Shown: positions 14,891-23,293, counted from the stretch's first letter. The stretch is DNA of 26,454 nt from Lacrimispora sp. 210928-DFI.3.58 (GCF_020554865.1 NZ_JAJCIC010000043.1:1-26454), one strand, 5' to 3'. Notes: generated by a model not told the origin, from the sequence alone. Translations and numbers: made by a program.

Positions 14891-16144
14891 ATGGATTTGA
14901 TCAACCAGTTCATAGAGAACTACAAGAAAAAAATGAATTTTTATGAAACCGCCGGACGCCTGGCCGCGGGGCAGCTGGAGGCCGCCTTACAGTCCTCCGG
15001 TATCAGGGCCATTGTCACCTTCCGCGCAAAGCATCCCGGACGGTTAAAGAATAAGGTCCAGCGGCGCAATGCCAAACGGCCTGTTCCCTACAAAAATATG
15101 CGGGAGATCTACGAGGATATTGTGGATCTCTCCGGCGTCAGGGTGTCTCTCTACTTCCCTGGGGACCGTGAGATGGCAAACAGCCTGATCTGTGACCTTT
15201 TTGACATTCTTGAGACAAAGCAGTTCCCGGAGCAGTCCAAACCGCCTACCTACAACAAACGCTTTTCCGGCTACTGGGCCAATCACTACCGTGCCAGGCT
15301 CCGTGAGGACGGCCTGGAAGCCTCCCAGAAGCGCTATGCCTCTGCCCGCATCGAGATACAGGTGGCTTCCGTGCTCATGCACGCCTGGTCTGAGGTGGAG
15401 CATGACCTTGTATACAAACCCCTCCAGGGAACTCTCTCCGAAGAGGAACTTGCCATCTTAGACGAGCTGAACGGCCTGGTGCTGGCAGGTGAGATCGCCT
15501 TAGAGCGCCTTCAGGAGGCCGGAAACGAGCGTATCCGCAGCAAGGATACCACCTTTGGCAATCAGTATGAGCTTGCCTCCTATCTCTACAAATATTTGAG
15601 CAGAAACCACCTAAGCCCGGAGGACATTGACCTGCGCATGGGAAATGTGGAGCTCCTCTTCCGCCTGATCAGCCGCTTAGGCCTGAACGGCGTGCGGCAG
15701 GTGGAGCCTGTATTAAGATCCGTCAAGTTTGAGAAGGACAGGCGCAACATCTCCCAGCAGATCATTGACCAGATCATCACCGGAAATGCAAAGCGCTATG
15801 AGGTGTACCAGGAGCTTCGCCAGAATGACTACCAGACAGACCCTGCCACAGCCCAGGCCATTACTGGCTTCTTCATGCAGTGGATCCCTCTGGAGGATCT
15901 GTTAAACAGGATCACCTATAAAAATTCCCCCAAGAAAAAGGGAGCCTTCAACATCAACTCCCTAAAGCGCATGAATATCCTCGACAATGACTGCCTAAAC
16001 CAGATCGTTTCCTTGAGAAAGACCAGAAATGTGCTGATACACGACATCGAAACGCCGGAGGCCGCCTCCATTGAAAAGCAGGGTGAGGAGGCCAGAAAGC
16101 TTTTGGAGAAGCTGACAGTGCAGTTCGGACAGTATCAGAATTAA
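14891..16144 (+). CDS. RelA/SpoT nucleotide synthetase-domain protein with HEPN-like C-terminal region
   Basis: A 417-residue protein. Residues about 1-215 form a (p)ppGpp-synthetase-like fold: FRAKHPGRLKNK (44-55, ATP-site basic motif), EDIVDLSGVRV (75-85), GYWANHYRARL (127-137, G-loop), EIQV (155-158, catalytic Glu) and HAWSEVEHDLVYK (164-176). There is no HD hydrolase, TGS or ACT domain, so it is not a housekeeping Rel. The C-terminal ~200 residues (about 216-417) are helical and carry RKTRNVLIH, whose R379-N-x3-H384 matches the RX4-6H motif of HEPN ribonucleases. The HEPN assignment is inference. It could be a small alarmone synthetase, a toxSAS-type tRNA pyrophosphokinase, or a phage-sensing fusion. 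It has its own promoter and stands alone; the gene after it has a separate promoter. Confidence 0.85.
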   Translation: MDLINQFIENYKKKMNFYETAGRLAAGQLEAALQSSGIRAIVTFRAKHPGRLKNKVQRRNAKRPVPYKNMREIYEDIVDLSGVRVSLYFPGDREMANSLICDLFDILETKQFPEQSKPPTYNKRFSGYWANHYRARLREDGLEASQKRYASARIEIQVASVLMHAWSEVEHDLVYKPLQGTLSEEELAILDELNGLVLAGEIALERLQEAGNERIRSKDTTFGNQYELASYLYKYLSRNHLSPEDIDLRMGNVELLFRLISRLGLNGVRQVEPVLRSVKFEKDRRNISQQIIDQIITGNAKRYEVYQELRQNDYQTDPATAQAITGFFMQWIPLEDLLNRITYKNSPKKKGAFNINSLKRMNILDNDCLNQIVSLRKTRNVLIHDIETPEAASIEKQGEEARKLLEKLTVQFGQYQN

Positions 16145-16159
16145 ATCTTCCTATCACTA

Positions 16160-16188
16160 TTGATTTTCTTTTACGGCTGTGCTATCAT
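16160..16188 (+). promoter_or_regulatory. Promoter of the ABC-F gene and its leader
   Basis: TTGATT (16160-16165), 17-bp spacer, TATCAT (16183-16188). Transcription would start near 16195, just before the leader peptide. Confidence 0.6.
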
Positions 16189-16219
16189 ATACCAAAATCC
16201 CAAAAAACGAGGTGAAAGA

Positions 16220-16243
16220 ATGTTCAATTTTTCTTACAGATAA
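16220..16243 (+). CDS. Leader peptide MFNFSYR of the ABC-F attenuator
   Basis: A seven-codon reading frame (Met-Phe-Asn-Phe-Ser-Tyr-Arg-stop) with a strong ribosome binding site GAGGTG at 5-nt spacing. It lies about 25 nt after the predicted transcription start and 235 nt before the ABC-F start codon. Short aromatic-rich leader peptides of this kind control vmlR, lsa, vga and related ABC-F genes. A ribosome stalled on it by an antibiotic would change folding of the downstream RNA. Confidence 0.6.
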   Translation: MFNFSYR

Positions 16244-16251
16244 TATATAGA

Positions 16252-16288
16252 AGAAGTGGTGGTATGCAGCTGTTGGCGTCATACTTCT
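16252..16288 (+). promoter_or_regulatory. Leader hairpin and candidate anti-terminator segment
   Basis: AGAAGT (16252-16257) pairs with ACTTCT (16283-16288) just after the leader peptide. Inside, GCAGCT at 16266-16271 is complementary to AGCTGC (16375-16380), the 5' arm of the terminator. Pairing between these two would prevent the terminator from forming, giving the two alternative folds of a ribosome-mediated attenuator. Confidence 0.4.
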
Positions 16289-16373
16289 GCGCATTTGCAG
16301 GAAAGTGATCATTCTATTTCTCATCCTATCCGTCTACTGCTCCTATGCGGGGCAAGTATTTGTATGCTGTGAT

Positions 16374-16408
16374 GAGCTGCGAGGATCTTCTTGCAGCTCT
16401 GTTTTTTT
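16374..16408 (+). terminator. Intrinsic terminator in the ABC-F leader (attenuator)
   Basis: GAGCTGC (16374-16380) and GCAGCTC (16393-16399) form a perfect 7-bp stem followed by TG and seven T residues (16402-16408). It lies between the promoter and the ABC-F start codon, so it can only act as an attenuator. Confidence 0.8.
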
Positions 16409-16478
16409 GCCAGAAAGCAGAATGGACAGGCGCACCGGCTTTGCATCACCACATTGATCACAAAGGAGGTTTGATACA

Positions 16479-17939
16479 ATGTCAATGATCAAGGTCGAGC
16501 ACCTGACATTTTCCTACCCAACCAGCCATGACAATGTGTTTGAGGATGTGAATTTCCAGATCGATACGGAATGGAGGCTGGGCTTTGTGGGCAGGAACGG
16601 GCGCGGGAAAACAACCTTTCTCCGGCTGCTCATGGGAAACTATGAATACAGCGGGAAGATCCTGTCATCGGTACAGTTTGATTACTTTCCATATCCCGTT
16701 GCAGACAAAGCCAAAATGACCTGGGAAATACTGCAGGAGGTACGTCCCCTGGCCCGGGAATGGGAGCTGCTGCGGGAATTGTCCCTGCTTGAAGCAGATG
16801 CCGGCGTTCTCTGGCGTCCTTTTGAGACTCTCTCCAATGGGGAGCAGACAAAGGTACTGCTGGCCGCCCTCTTTTTAAATGAGGGACATTTCCTGCTGAT
16901 CGATGAGCCTACAAACCATCTGGACGCCCATGCAAGAGCCATGGTGTCCTCCTATCTGAGCAGAAAAAAAGGGTTCATCCTGGTCTCCCATGACCGGCGT
17001 TTTCTGGATGGCTGTGTGGACCATATTTTATCCTTAAACAAAGCAGATATCTGTGTGCAAAGTGGAAATTTCTCCTCCTGGATAGAAAATTTTGACAGGC
17101 AGCAGAATTTTGAGCAGGCACAGAACACACGCCTGCAGAAGGATATCAAGCGGCTGCAGCAGGCAGCTGCCCGCTCCGGCATCTGGTCCTCACGTGTGGA
17201 GGCCTCAAAGATCGGAGCCGCAGACAAGGGCTATGTAGGACACAAGTCTGCGAAAATGATGAAACGCGCAAAGTCCTTCGAAGCAAGACAGCAGAAAGCC
17301 ATCGAGCAGAAATCAGGGCTTCTCAAAAACACGGAGCATGCAGAAGCGTTGCAGATCCGGCCATTGGAATACCGCTCCGATATCCTGGCCGTCCTGACCG
17401 GGGTTTCTGCTTGCTATAACGGGGCCGCAGTAAACGCCCCTGTTTCCTTTTCTGTCCGCCGGGGCGAGCGCATCATACTGGAAGGGAAAAACGGCTGCGG
17501 CAAGAGCAGCCTGCTAAAGCTTTTGGCCGGGTGTCCCATTAAGCATACGGGAACCATAAAGCTGGGATCCGGCCTCATTATTTCCTATGTGCCCCAGGAC
17601 ACCTCACACTTAAGGGGAACCCTGCCGGACTTTGCCCGGCAGTACCAGCTGGATGAAAGCCTGTTTAAAACCGTCCTTCGGAAGCTGGATTTTGAGAGGG
17701 TACAGTTTGAGAAGGACATCTCCGAGTTCTCCGGCGGACAAAAGAAAAAGGTGCTCCTTGCAAAAAGCCTCTGCGAACAGGCCCATCTGTATTTGTGGGA
17801 TGAACCTCTCAATTTCACTGATGTGTACTCCCGTATACAGATCGAACAGCTGATACTGGAGTTTTCACCTTCCATGGTGCTGGTAGAACACGACAGAGCC
17901 TTCCGGGAGGCTGTAGCCACCAGTATCATACCGCTGTGA
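16479..17939 (+). CDS. ABC-F ribosomal protection protein, Lsa-like
   Basis: A 486-residue soluble protein with two ABC ATPase domains and no membrane segments. Domain 1: Walker A GRNGRGKTT (38-46), LSNGE (119-122 region), Walker B LLIDEPTNHLD (E143). Domain 2: Walker A GKNGCGKSS (336-344), FSGGQ (417-421), Walker B LYLWDEPLNFTD (E442). The helical interdomain linker (about 205-290) would reach the peptidyl-transferase centre and dislodge drugs. The sequence pattern (LGFVGRNGRGKTT, VLWRPFETLS, LYLWDEPLN) resembles Lsa/Vga-type proteins that give lincosamide, pleuromutilin and streptogramin A resistance. The exact spectrum is unproven. AAAGGAGG precedes the first ATG at 9-nt spacing. Expression is probably induced through the upstream attenuator. 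Its 3' end overlaps the convergent NACHT gene by 14 bp. Confidence 0.9.
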   Translation: MSMIKVEHLTFSYPTSHDNVFEDVNFQIDTEWRLGFVGRNGRGKTTFLRLLMGNYEYSGKILSSVQFDYFPYPVADKAKMTWEILQEVRPLAREWELLRELSLLEADAGVLWRPFETLSNGEQTKVLLAALFLNEGHFLLIDEPTNHLDAHARAMVSSYLSRKKGFILVSHDRRFLDGCVDHILSLNKADICVQSGNFSSWIENFDRQQNFEQAQNTRLQKDIKRLQQAAARSGIWSSRVEASKIGAADKGYVGHKSAKMMKRAKSFEARQQKAIEQKSGLLKNTEHAEALQIRPLEYRSDILAVLTGVSACYNGAAVNAPVSFSVRRGERIILEGKNGCGKSSLLKLLAGCPIKHTGTIKLGSGLIISYVPQDTSHLRGTLPDFARQYQLDESLFKTVLRKLDFERVQFEKDISEFSGGQKKKVLLAKSLCEQAHLYLWDEPLNFTDVYSRIQIEQLILEFSPSMVLVEHDRAFREAVATSIIPL

Positions 17940-20900
17940 ATATACGCTTCCTGGCCTCCTTAAGGGACCATTTTCTCTGGGCGCTCTTTTTGTAGCTCTC
18001 CCTGACATCCTCCAGCCAATGGTGCATCTGAACATTTTTCCAGAGATCTCCTTTGCCGGAGGATATCTTCTTATCAAGCATTGCACAGACCGTCCTGAAG
18101 CCCTTTTCACTGTCTCCTGCTATGGCTGTGAGCGCTCCTCTTATGGCTCTGGCAAGGCTCCCATGGTCCGTATCCTCAAAATCCGGCTCAAGCCACAGCT
18201 CCACCAGCAAAAAGAGCTCCTCCCACAGGGACTCCTTCCTGATCCGCACAATGCTCTCTGCCGGCTGCCTGTCCCAGGAATATCTTTTTACCCTGCGCTC
18301 CTGCTCCAGTATCTGACGGTAGGCTGCCACTCCCCGGATATCCTGCAGCCATATAAGGTACTGGAGGCAGCGTACTCTGTTCTCTTTGTCCTTCCCCGCA
18401 TATTCCCACAGCAGATCTGCCAGGCCCTCCGATTCGTCCTCGATGATCTGTGAGACTGCATGGAAAAACAGTTCGCCATCCAGATGAGGTAACAGGGCCT
18501 GGCAGGCTGCCTCGGAGCCAATCACCTGGCAGAAGTATTCTATGGCCCTTTGTCTGAGATGATCCGGCCTGGCAGCGTCTGCCGCCACTTTGCGGATGGT
18601 CTCTGCGCACTGCTCCAGCTTAAATTTCCGGCAATAGAAAAGGTGCAGATATAAGTCTTCTCCCAGGCGCTCCTTCCCCTTCATATGATCCAGTATCACC
18701 TGCCTTAATTCCTCCTCTGTAAAACAGCGCTCCAGCAGCTTTTTGATTTCCCCTTCCCTCATGATTCCCGCAAAGGGACATATTCCTTCTGCCTTCTCCT
18801 TGCTCATCGGAAAGCCAAAGCGGCTGGCAAAGAAAAGAAGGACCTCAGCCCGGCTGTCCATGACCCTGCCTTCCGTATCTGTGTCCCAGACAATACTCCG
18901 GGCAAAGTCCACCTCTTCGATATGGCTGTCATAATATTCCCTGGCAGCCCCCACGATCTCCTCCGGCACTTCCCTGTTTTCATTTTGATAGAGCCACTGG
19001 CGGATCAGATATACCTGCATGTCCTTCCAGTCCTGCTCTTCCAGAGCCTGTCTCCATTCCTGCACGGTCATCTCGCTGTCCGAACGAAGATAGTCAAATC
19101 GTATCTCCTCCAGATCATACCGCTTTTCCAGCAGTTCTATGGAACTTTCCTTGACATTTTCCAGCGTCAGCTCCTCTTTTCCATACAGCGATATCCATTC
19201 ATCCACCAGATCCAGATATTTTTCCCGGCAGATAATTGCCTGCCTGTAGCTCTCTGCCCCCTGTCTGCGGAGTGCCTCATAATCGATCACAGGCTTTCTG
19301 GGGATCTGGATGCCTGTCCTCTCCTGATACAGAGCTGCAAGCTCAGGAAAGACCGCATTTTTCCAATGCATGATGCCGATGCACTGCGCAGCCTCTTCAT
19401 CCCTTATGCGCCCCTCTTTATACTGCTCCAGCACCCACCGGGAGATCCCTTCATCCAGCAATCGGTTTAACAGCCACCAATTTTTCTTTTTCCCTGTCAC
19501 CTTGCCCAGCTCTTCCCGAAACAGCCTCTCCTTGGTCCCTGTGGCTGCAAAATATCCTATGGCAGCCTCCTCCATAAGATTCCAGCCATGCTCTGATGAT
19601 GCCTCATAGAACGCTGTCACAGTCTTCCAGCTTCCCTCCTTCGGCACCTTCTCCTGTTCTGCCAGGTGCAGGAGAACACAGGATACCACCTCCTCGATCT
19701 TGTAGATATGATGGTATTCCGGGTGGTCTATCAAACTCCGGATGATCTGCAGGATGGCAGCAGGCTCCTTCACCGCCATCAGGGCATAATGAAGCTCACA
19801 GGTTTCATTTCCCAGCCGTCCCTTTGTTTGATTAAGCCTCCACTGCACATACGTCAGCCCGTCTGTCAAAAAACGGATATGAACATCCGCTCGTTCCAAA
19901 ACGCGGATGCTGTAATACAGCCCATAGCGTATCTCCGAAGAGTCCGTATCAGAAAAATGTTCCACGAGCCCGGAGAGGATTCCCCTATCCATCAGCCCCA
20001 GCTCCGACAGGGCGAGTATCGCCCTCGTACATATCCAGCTATTCTTCTCAGGGCTGCAGCAGATAGTTAAAAGCGCCTCCTTTACCTCCTTCTCTCTTCC
20101 GAACAGGTTATCAAACCTGCCAAGAGCCAGGATGGCATTCTGCTGCACGATCTCATCTTCCGGCTTTTGGATCTCCTCAAGGAACATGCCGACAGCCGTA
20201 TAGCTCATGCCAAATCTGATCAGATCCTCTGCCCGGTAGCGCTGCCTTGTGATCCAGCCATGGCACGATCTCAGCCGTTCCCACTCACGGCGCAGGATCC
20301 TTGTTCGCTCAGAGGCGGGAAGCCTGGACCTGTCAAAGTCGAAAAACAGCGTGAAATCCTGATCCAGCAGCCATTTTTCCGTCTTCTCATCTGCAATGGG
20401 GAGAAGATAGGACAGCACATGATACCAGTTGCTGCGGATGCCCAGTTCCGGATATCCGGCAGATACCAGCTCTTTGATCTCATCCGGGCTGCATCCGGAA
20501 AGATATTCTGCTGCCAGATACTCGCCAAAATTATTGTGGGAAAACTGCCAGCAGCCCTCCTGGCGCTTCCAGATGCCGCTGTAGCTCAGCAGCCTTCTCT
20601 CCTCCTGGTCGGGGATCAGACACTGATATTCCTCCTCTGTCAGGGAACGGCAGTCCATTCCATGCATTGCCGCGCCCAGCCTTTGAAGCAGGGAAAACAA
20701 CAGCGTCCTCCTTTCAGCCAGATCCTCCTCCTCTGTCATCCGAAATTTTTTGAAATCCTCTGAGAATTTGTGGTCTATCAGCTCGCGCATCAATTCCCTG
20801 CGCTCCGGTATGGCCCTCTGTTCCTTATAAATGCCGCACAGCTCCAGCAGATAAAACGGGATCAGCAAAAGCTCCTCCAGCCTGCGCCTCTGAACCTCTG

Positions 20901-22014
20901 CCAAAAAGGCCTCCACATCCAGCCCGTATCCCTCTGCAAATTCTGCTGCATCCCCAGGGGTAAGGGGCTCCAGCCACACAGCTGTAAAAAAGTCTCCCAG
21001 CATCCCCTCACGGTAAAAATGATTCCTGGCGGATATGAGAAACCTCGCTTTGGGCCTCTGCTCATGATAATCTGTAAGCCTCTTTAAAAAGCTCTGCCTG
21101 CATGCTCCCGATATCTCGTCAAAGCCGTCAATGATAAAGAGAAGCTCCTTCTCCTCTTCCACGGCAAATCCCTGCTTCTGTGCCAGCCCCTCCATTGTCT
21201 CATCTACATAGGTTTTCAAGGTCAGAAGGACCGGCCTGGGAAGCTCCTTGTTTTCACTGTAACATGCCGCCACCCACTGCAATTCTGTGGTCTTCCCGCT
21301 TCCTGCCTCTCCCAGCAGGACCACACAGGGATAACGCTGGCAGATCTCTGATAAACAGCAGGCTTCTTCTGCCTCCCTCTTGTCCAGTATCTTCTTCTCC
21401 TGACTGCTGCAGAAGCGCTTCAGGTAAGGCGACGGGTACTCATATGCCTTTTCTGTGAATGAGGAACTCCTATCCGCCATAGCATCTTTCAATTCCCCTA
21501 TCCTGCTGTTTACAGACTCTGCTGCCCTGAGGACTGTTCGTTCTATTTGGCCCTGCCTGTACTTCTCTGCAGGCGTCATCCGGCTGCCCAGCTCATTCCT
21601 GATCTCTCGGACCAGCAGCTGGTATAATTCCCGTGCAGCGGCCTCCTCCTTTGAACCAAATGACCTGGACGTCCCCTTTGCCGCCCTCCTGGTATCAAGG
21701 AGGAGCCGCTCCAACATCTCTTCCTCTGTCTGCTCTCTGCCGCCATTTCCATAGACAATATTCTCCAGCAGCTTCTCTAACGGCCTTTGATATTTCAAAA
21801 ACGCCGCAAACCAGTCCGAATCCAAAAACAGGCAGTCCTCATGCCTTCTCAGAAATGCAGCCAGACTGGTCTGAAGCGTTTCTTCCAGGGACTCCTTCCC
21901 CTGTTTTCCCTTGTGTTCTTCCCATCCCAGCCGCTTACTCCCTGTGTACTTGCCGCCGTCATATAAAATAGAAGACAGGATATTTATGATAATGCTTATG
22001 ATCTGCTCGCCCAT
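17926..22014 (-). CDS. NACHT-domain STAND NTPase with helical repeat C-terminus, candidate anti-phage NLR-like protein
   Basis: A 1362-residue protein. Residues 1-190 are predicted helical: an N-terminal hydrophobic/amphipathic helix (GEQIISIIINILSSIL), then charged helices; no nuclease, TIR, protease or transmembrane effector is recognisable. The NACHT module has Walker A GEAGSGKTT (235-243), Walker B LLFIIDGFDE (291-300) with the extra acidic residue typical of NACHT, sensor FLISARN (325-331), and a winged-helix signature FSHNNFGEYLAAEYL near residue 495. The remaining ~850 residues are helical, HEAT/ARM-like (for example VQQNAILALGRFD, TRAILALSELG), the expected sensor region. Bacterial NACHT proteins of this layout are established anti-phage sensors; the role here is inference. 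The start has GGGGG at 8 nt, and a TATAAT lies 40 bp upstream. Confidence 0.88.
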   Translation of the reverse strand: MGEQIISIIINILSSILYDGGKYTGSKRLGWEEHKGKQGKESLEETLQTSLAAFLRRHEDCLFLDSDWFAAFLKYQRPLEKLLENIVYGNGGREQTEEEMLERLLLDTRRAAKGTSRSFGSKEEAAARELYQLLVREIRNELGSRMTPAEKYRQGQIERTVLRAAESVNSRIGELKDAMADRSSSFTEKAYEYPSPYLKRFCSSQEKKILDKREAEEACCLSEICQRYPCVVLLGEAGSGKTTELQWVAACYSENKELPRPVLLTLKTYVDETMEGLAQKQGFAVEEEKELLFIIDGFDEISGACRQSFLKRLTDYHEQRPKARFLISARNHFYREGMLGDFFTAVWLEPLTPGDAAEFAEGYGLDVEAFLAEVQRRRLEELLLIPFYLLELCGIYKEQRAIPERRELMRELIDHKFSEDFKKFRMTEEEDLAERRTLLFSLLQRLGAAMHGMDCRSLTEEEYQCLIPDQEERRLLSYSGIWKRQEGCWQFSHNNFGEYLAAEYLSGCSPDEIKELVSAGYPELGIRSNWYHVLSYLLPIADEKTEKWLLDQDFTLFFDFDRSRLPASERTRILRREWERLRSCHGWITRQRYRAEDLIRFGMSYTAVGMFLEEIQKPEDEIVQQNAILALGRFDNLFGREKEVKEALLTICCSPEKNSWICTRAILALSELGLMDRGILSGLVEHFSDTDSSEIRYGLYYSIRVLERADVHIRFLTDGLTYVQWRLNQTKGRLGNETCELHYALMAVKEPAAILQIIRSLIDHPEYHHIYKIEEVVSCVLLHLAEQEKVPKEGSWKTVTAFYEASSEHGWNLMEEAAIGYFAATGTKERLFREELGKVTGKKKNWWLLNRLLDEGISRWVLEQYKEGRIRDEEAAQCIGIMHWKNAVFPELAALYQERTGIQIPRKPVIDYEALRRQGAESYRQAIICREKYLDLVDEWISLYGKEELTLENVKESSIELLEKRYDLEEIRFDYLRSDSEMTVQEWRQALEEQDWKDMQVYLIRQWLYQNENREVPEEIVGAAREYYDSHIEEVDFARSIVWDTDTEGRVMDSRAEVLLFFASRFGFPMSKEKAEGICPFAGIMREGEIKKLLERCFTEEELRQVILDHMKGKERLGEDLYLHLFYCRKFKLEQCAETIRKVAADAARPDHLRQRAIEYFCQVIGSEAACQALLPHLDGELFFHAVSQIIEDESEGLADLLWEYAGKDKENRVRCLQYLIWLQDIRGVAAYRQILEQERRVKRYSWDRQPAESIVRIRKESLWEELFLLVELWLEPDFEDTDHGSLARAIRGALTAIAGDSEKGFRTVCAMLDKKISSGKGDLWKNVQMHHWLEDVRESYKKSAQRKWSLKEARKRIFTAV

Positions 22015-22053
22015 ATTCGTATCCCCCTGGTTCCCTGATGATCCTTTTTACCG

Positions 22054-22059
22054 ATTATA
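22054..22059 (-). promoter_or_regulatory. -10 box of the NACHT gene promoter
   Basis: TATAAT in TGCTATAAT (extended -10-like context), 39 bp before the start codon. The expected -35 position falls inside the terminator stem of the upstream gene and is poor (TACCGC at 17 bp), so the promoter is weak or activator-dependent. Confidence 0.45.
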
Positions 22060-22069
22060 GCATTTTTAC

Positions 22070-22110
22070 AGAAAAAGCGGTAGACAGCTCCCAAAACTGC
22101 CTACCGCTTA
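22070..22110 (-). terminator. Intrinsic terminator of the cell-wall-binding protein gene
   Basis: A 9-bp perfect stem AAGCGGTAG (22109-22101 on the minus strand) with CTACCGCTT (22083-22075), plus an inner CAG/CTG, followed by TTTTTCTGT. It begins 16 nt after the stop codon and separates this gene from the NACHT gene. Confidence 0.85.
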
Positions 22111-22125
22111 TCTTCATTTCATCAT

Positions 22126-23151
22126 TTACTGTATCCAGGCTCCGTCGGCTCCTACACGGTATCCGTCAGGAGTCGTAGTATTTGTCAGCATAGCACCGCT
22201 GTCGCTGCAGTAGTACCAGATATTATTCCACAATACCCAGCCTGTCACCATGTATCCCTTTTCATTAAAGAAATACCAGTAATCATTAATGTACTGCCAC
22301 TGGTTCACCGGGTAGCTCCTGTCTGCGTTGCAGTACCACCAGCCGCCGATATCATCGTGGAGCCATGCCCCGCTTGACTGGCTGTTGTTTCCCGGACCGC
22401 CTGCAGTAGAGCTTCCGTAATCGCTACTGCTGCTGTTCTCTCTGATATCCCGCGCCTCGCTTGACGACACATCCAGCTCCTCGGATTCGTACCAGCTTCC
22501 CTTATTAGAGGAATTGTACACCGCTCTAACCTTGAAGGTGTAGTCACCGCTCTTTGTAAAATAGCTTGCAAAGCGGTAGTAGGTATTGCTGGTGGTCTGG
22601 ACGGAGGTCACGGAGCTTCCGTCACGGTATAAGCGCACTTCATATTTTCTGGCATCATCGGCTTCTTCCCAGGAGGCCGTGCCGTCTGCATCATCCCACT
22701 CCAGATCCGATATATACAGGTCGTAATCGCTGTCGTCATCGTCATCATCACCGTCTAAGGCATCCAGGGTGATATTGACATACATTTCATCATTATTCCG
22801 CCTGCTGATGGATGTAACTGTTCCGTCATCCCCGCTTAAGTCCACATCGCTCTTTGACAGGGTCGACGGGAAATAGTAATCGTCATCTGCAATGAGCGTT
22901 ACCTTGATCTTCGGCTTGTCATTATCCTCCCAGCCGTTCTTCGGCTCGTTTGTAACCTGCACATCATCCACATAATACTTGCTGGAATCCGTATCCACGT
23001 CCACATCGCCGCCGTAATCTCCAGCTGAGATGTTAGAATTGATCTCCAGCGAGATACTGCCAATCTTCGTAGCTGCCATGGACGGAAAGGACATCACCAG
23101 ACAGGACATGGCTGAAAGCAGGAGCACCACACCACTTTTTACCTTCATCAT
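22126..23151 (-). CDS. Secreted cell-wall-binding repeat protein with Fn3-like domain
   Basis: A 341-residue exported protein. It has a classical signal peptide (MMKVKSGVVLLLSAMSCLVM, cleavage after about SMAA, residue 26-27). An N-terminal beta-rich region includes acidic VDVDTDSS and an Asp run (GDDDDDDSDYD) that may bind Ca2+. An Fn3-like fold follows (about YISDLEWDDADGTASWEEAD to WYESEEL), then a Ser/Gly linker. The C-terminus has three or four aromatic choline-binding-type repeats (GGWWYCNADRSYPVNQWQYI, WYFFNEKGYMVTGWVL, WYYCSDSGAML) that anchor such proteins to teichoic acids. The open frame starts at a TTG (23169), but AAGGGG lies 6 nt before the first of two adjacent ATGs, chosen here. 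Adhesin or envelope role; ligand unknown. It is monocistronic with a strong terminator. Confidence 0.88.
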   Translation of the reverse strand: MMKVKSGVVLLLSAMSCLVMSFPSMAATKIGSISLEINSNISAGDYGGDVDVDTDSSKYYVDDVQVTNEPKNGWEDNDKPKIKVTLIADDDYYFPSTLSKSDVDLSGDDGTVTSISRRNNDEMYVNITLDALDGDDDDDDSDYDLYISDLEWDDADGTASWEEADDARKYEVRLYRDGSSVTSVQTTSNTYYRFASYFTKSGDYTFKVRAVYNSSNKGSWYESEELDVSSSEARDIRENSSSSDYGSSTAGGPGNNSQSSGAWLHDDIGGWWYCNADRSYPVNQWQYINDYWYFFNEKGYMVTGWVLWNNIWYYCSDSGAMLTNTTTPDGYRVGADGAWIQ

Positions 23152-23178
23152 ATCATTCCCCTTCCTCAAAATCTTTTA

Positions 23179-23210
23179 TGCTGCTTTTATTTTAGCATAA
23201 AATGGCAGCA
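23179..23210. promoter_or_regulatory. Dyad upstream of the cell-wall-binding protein gene
   Basis: A 32-bp imperfect palindrome with outer arms TGCTGC / GCAGCA and inner arms ATTTTA-gca-TAAAAT, 28-59 bp upstream of the start codon. It could be an operator or a 5' stem-loop. Confidence 0.35.
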
Positions 23211-23293
23211 AAGAAACTTACAATTTTTATACGTAAATGTGAAATTTGTGTGTTTATGCTCATTTATAATCGTTTCCGCCGCCTGCCCCGGTG

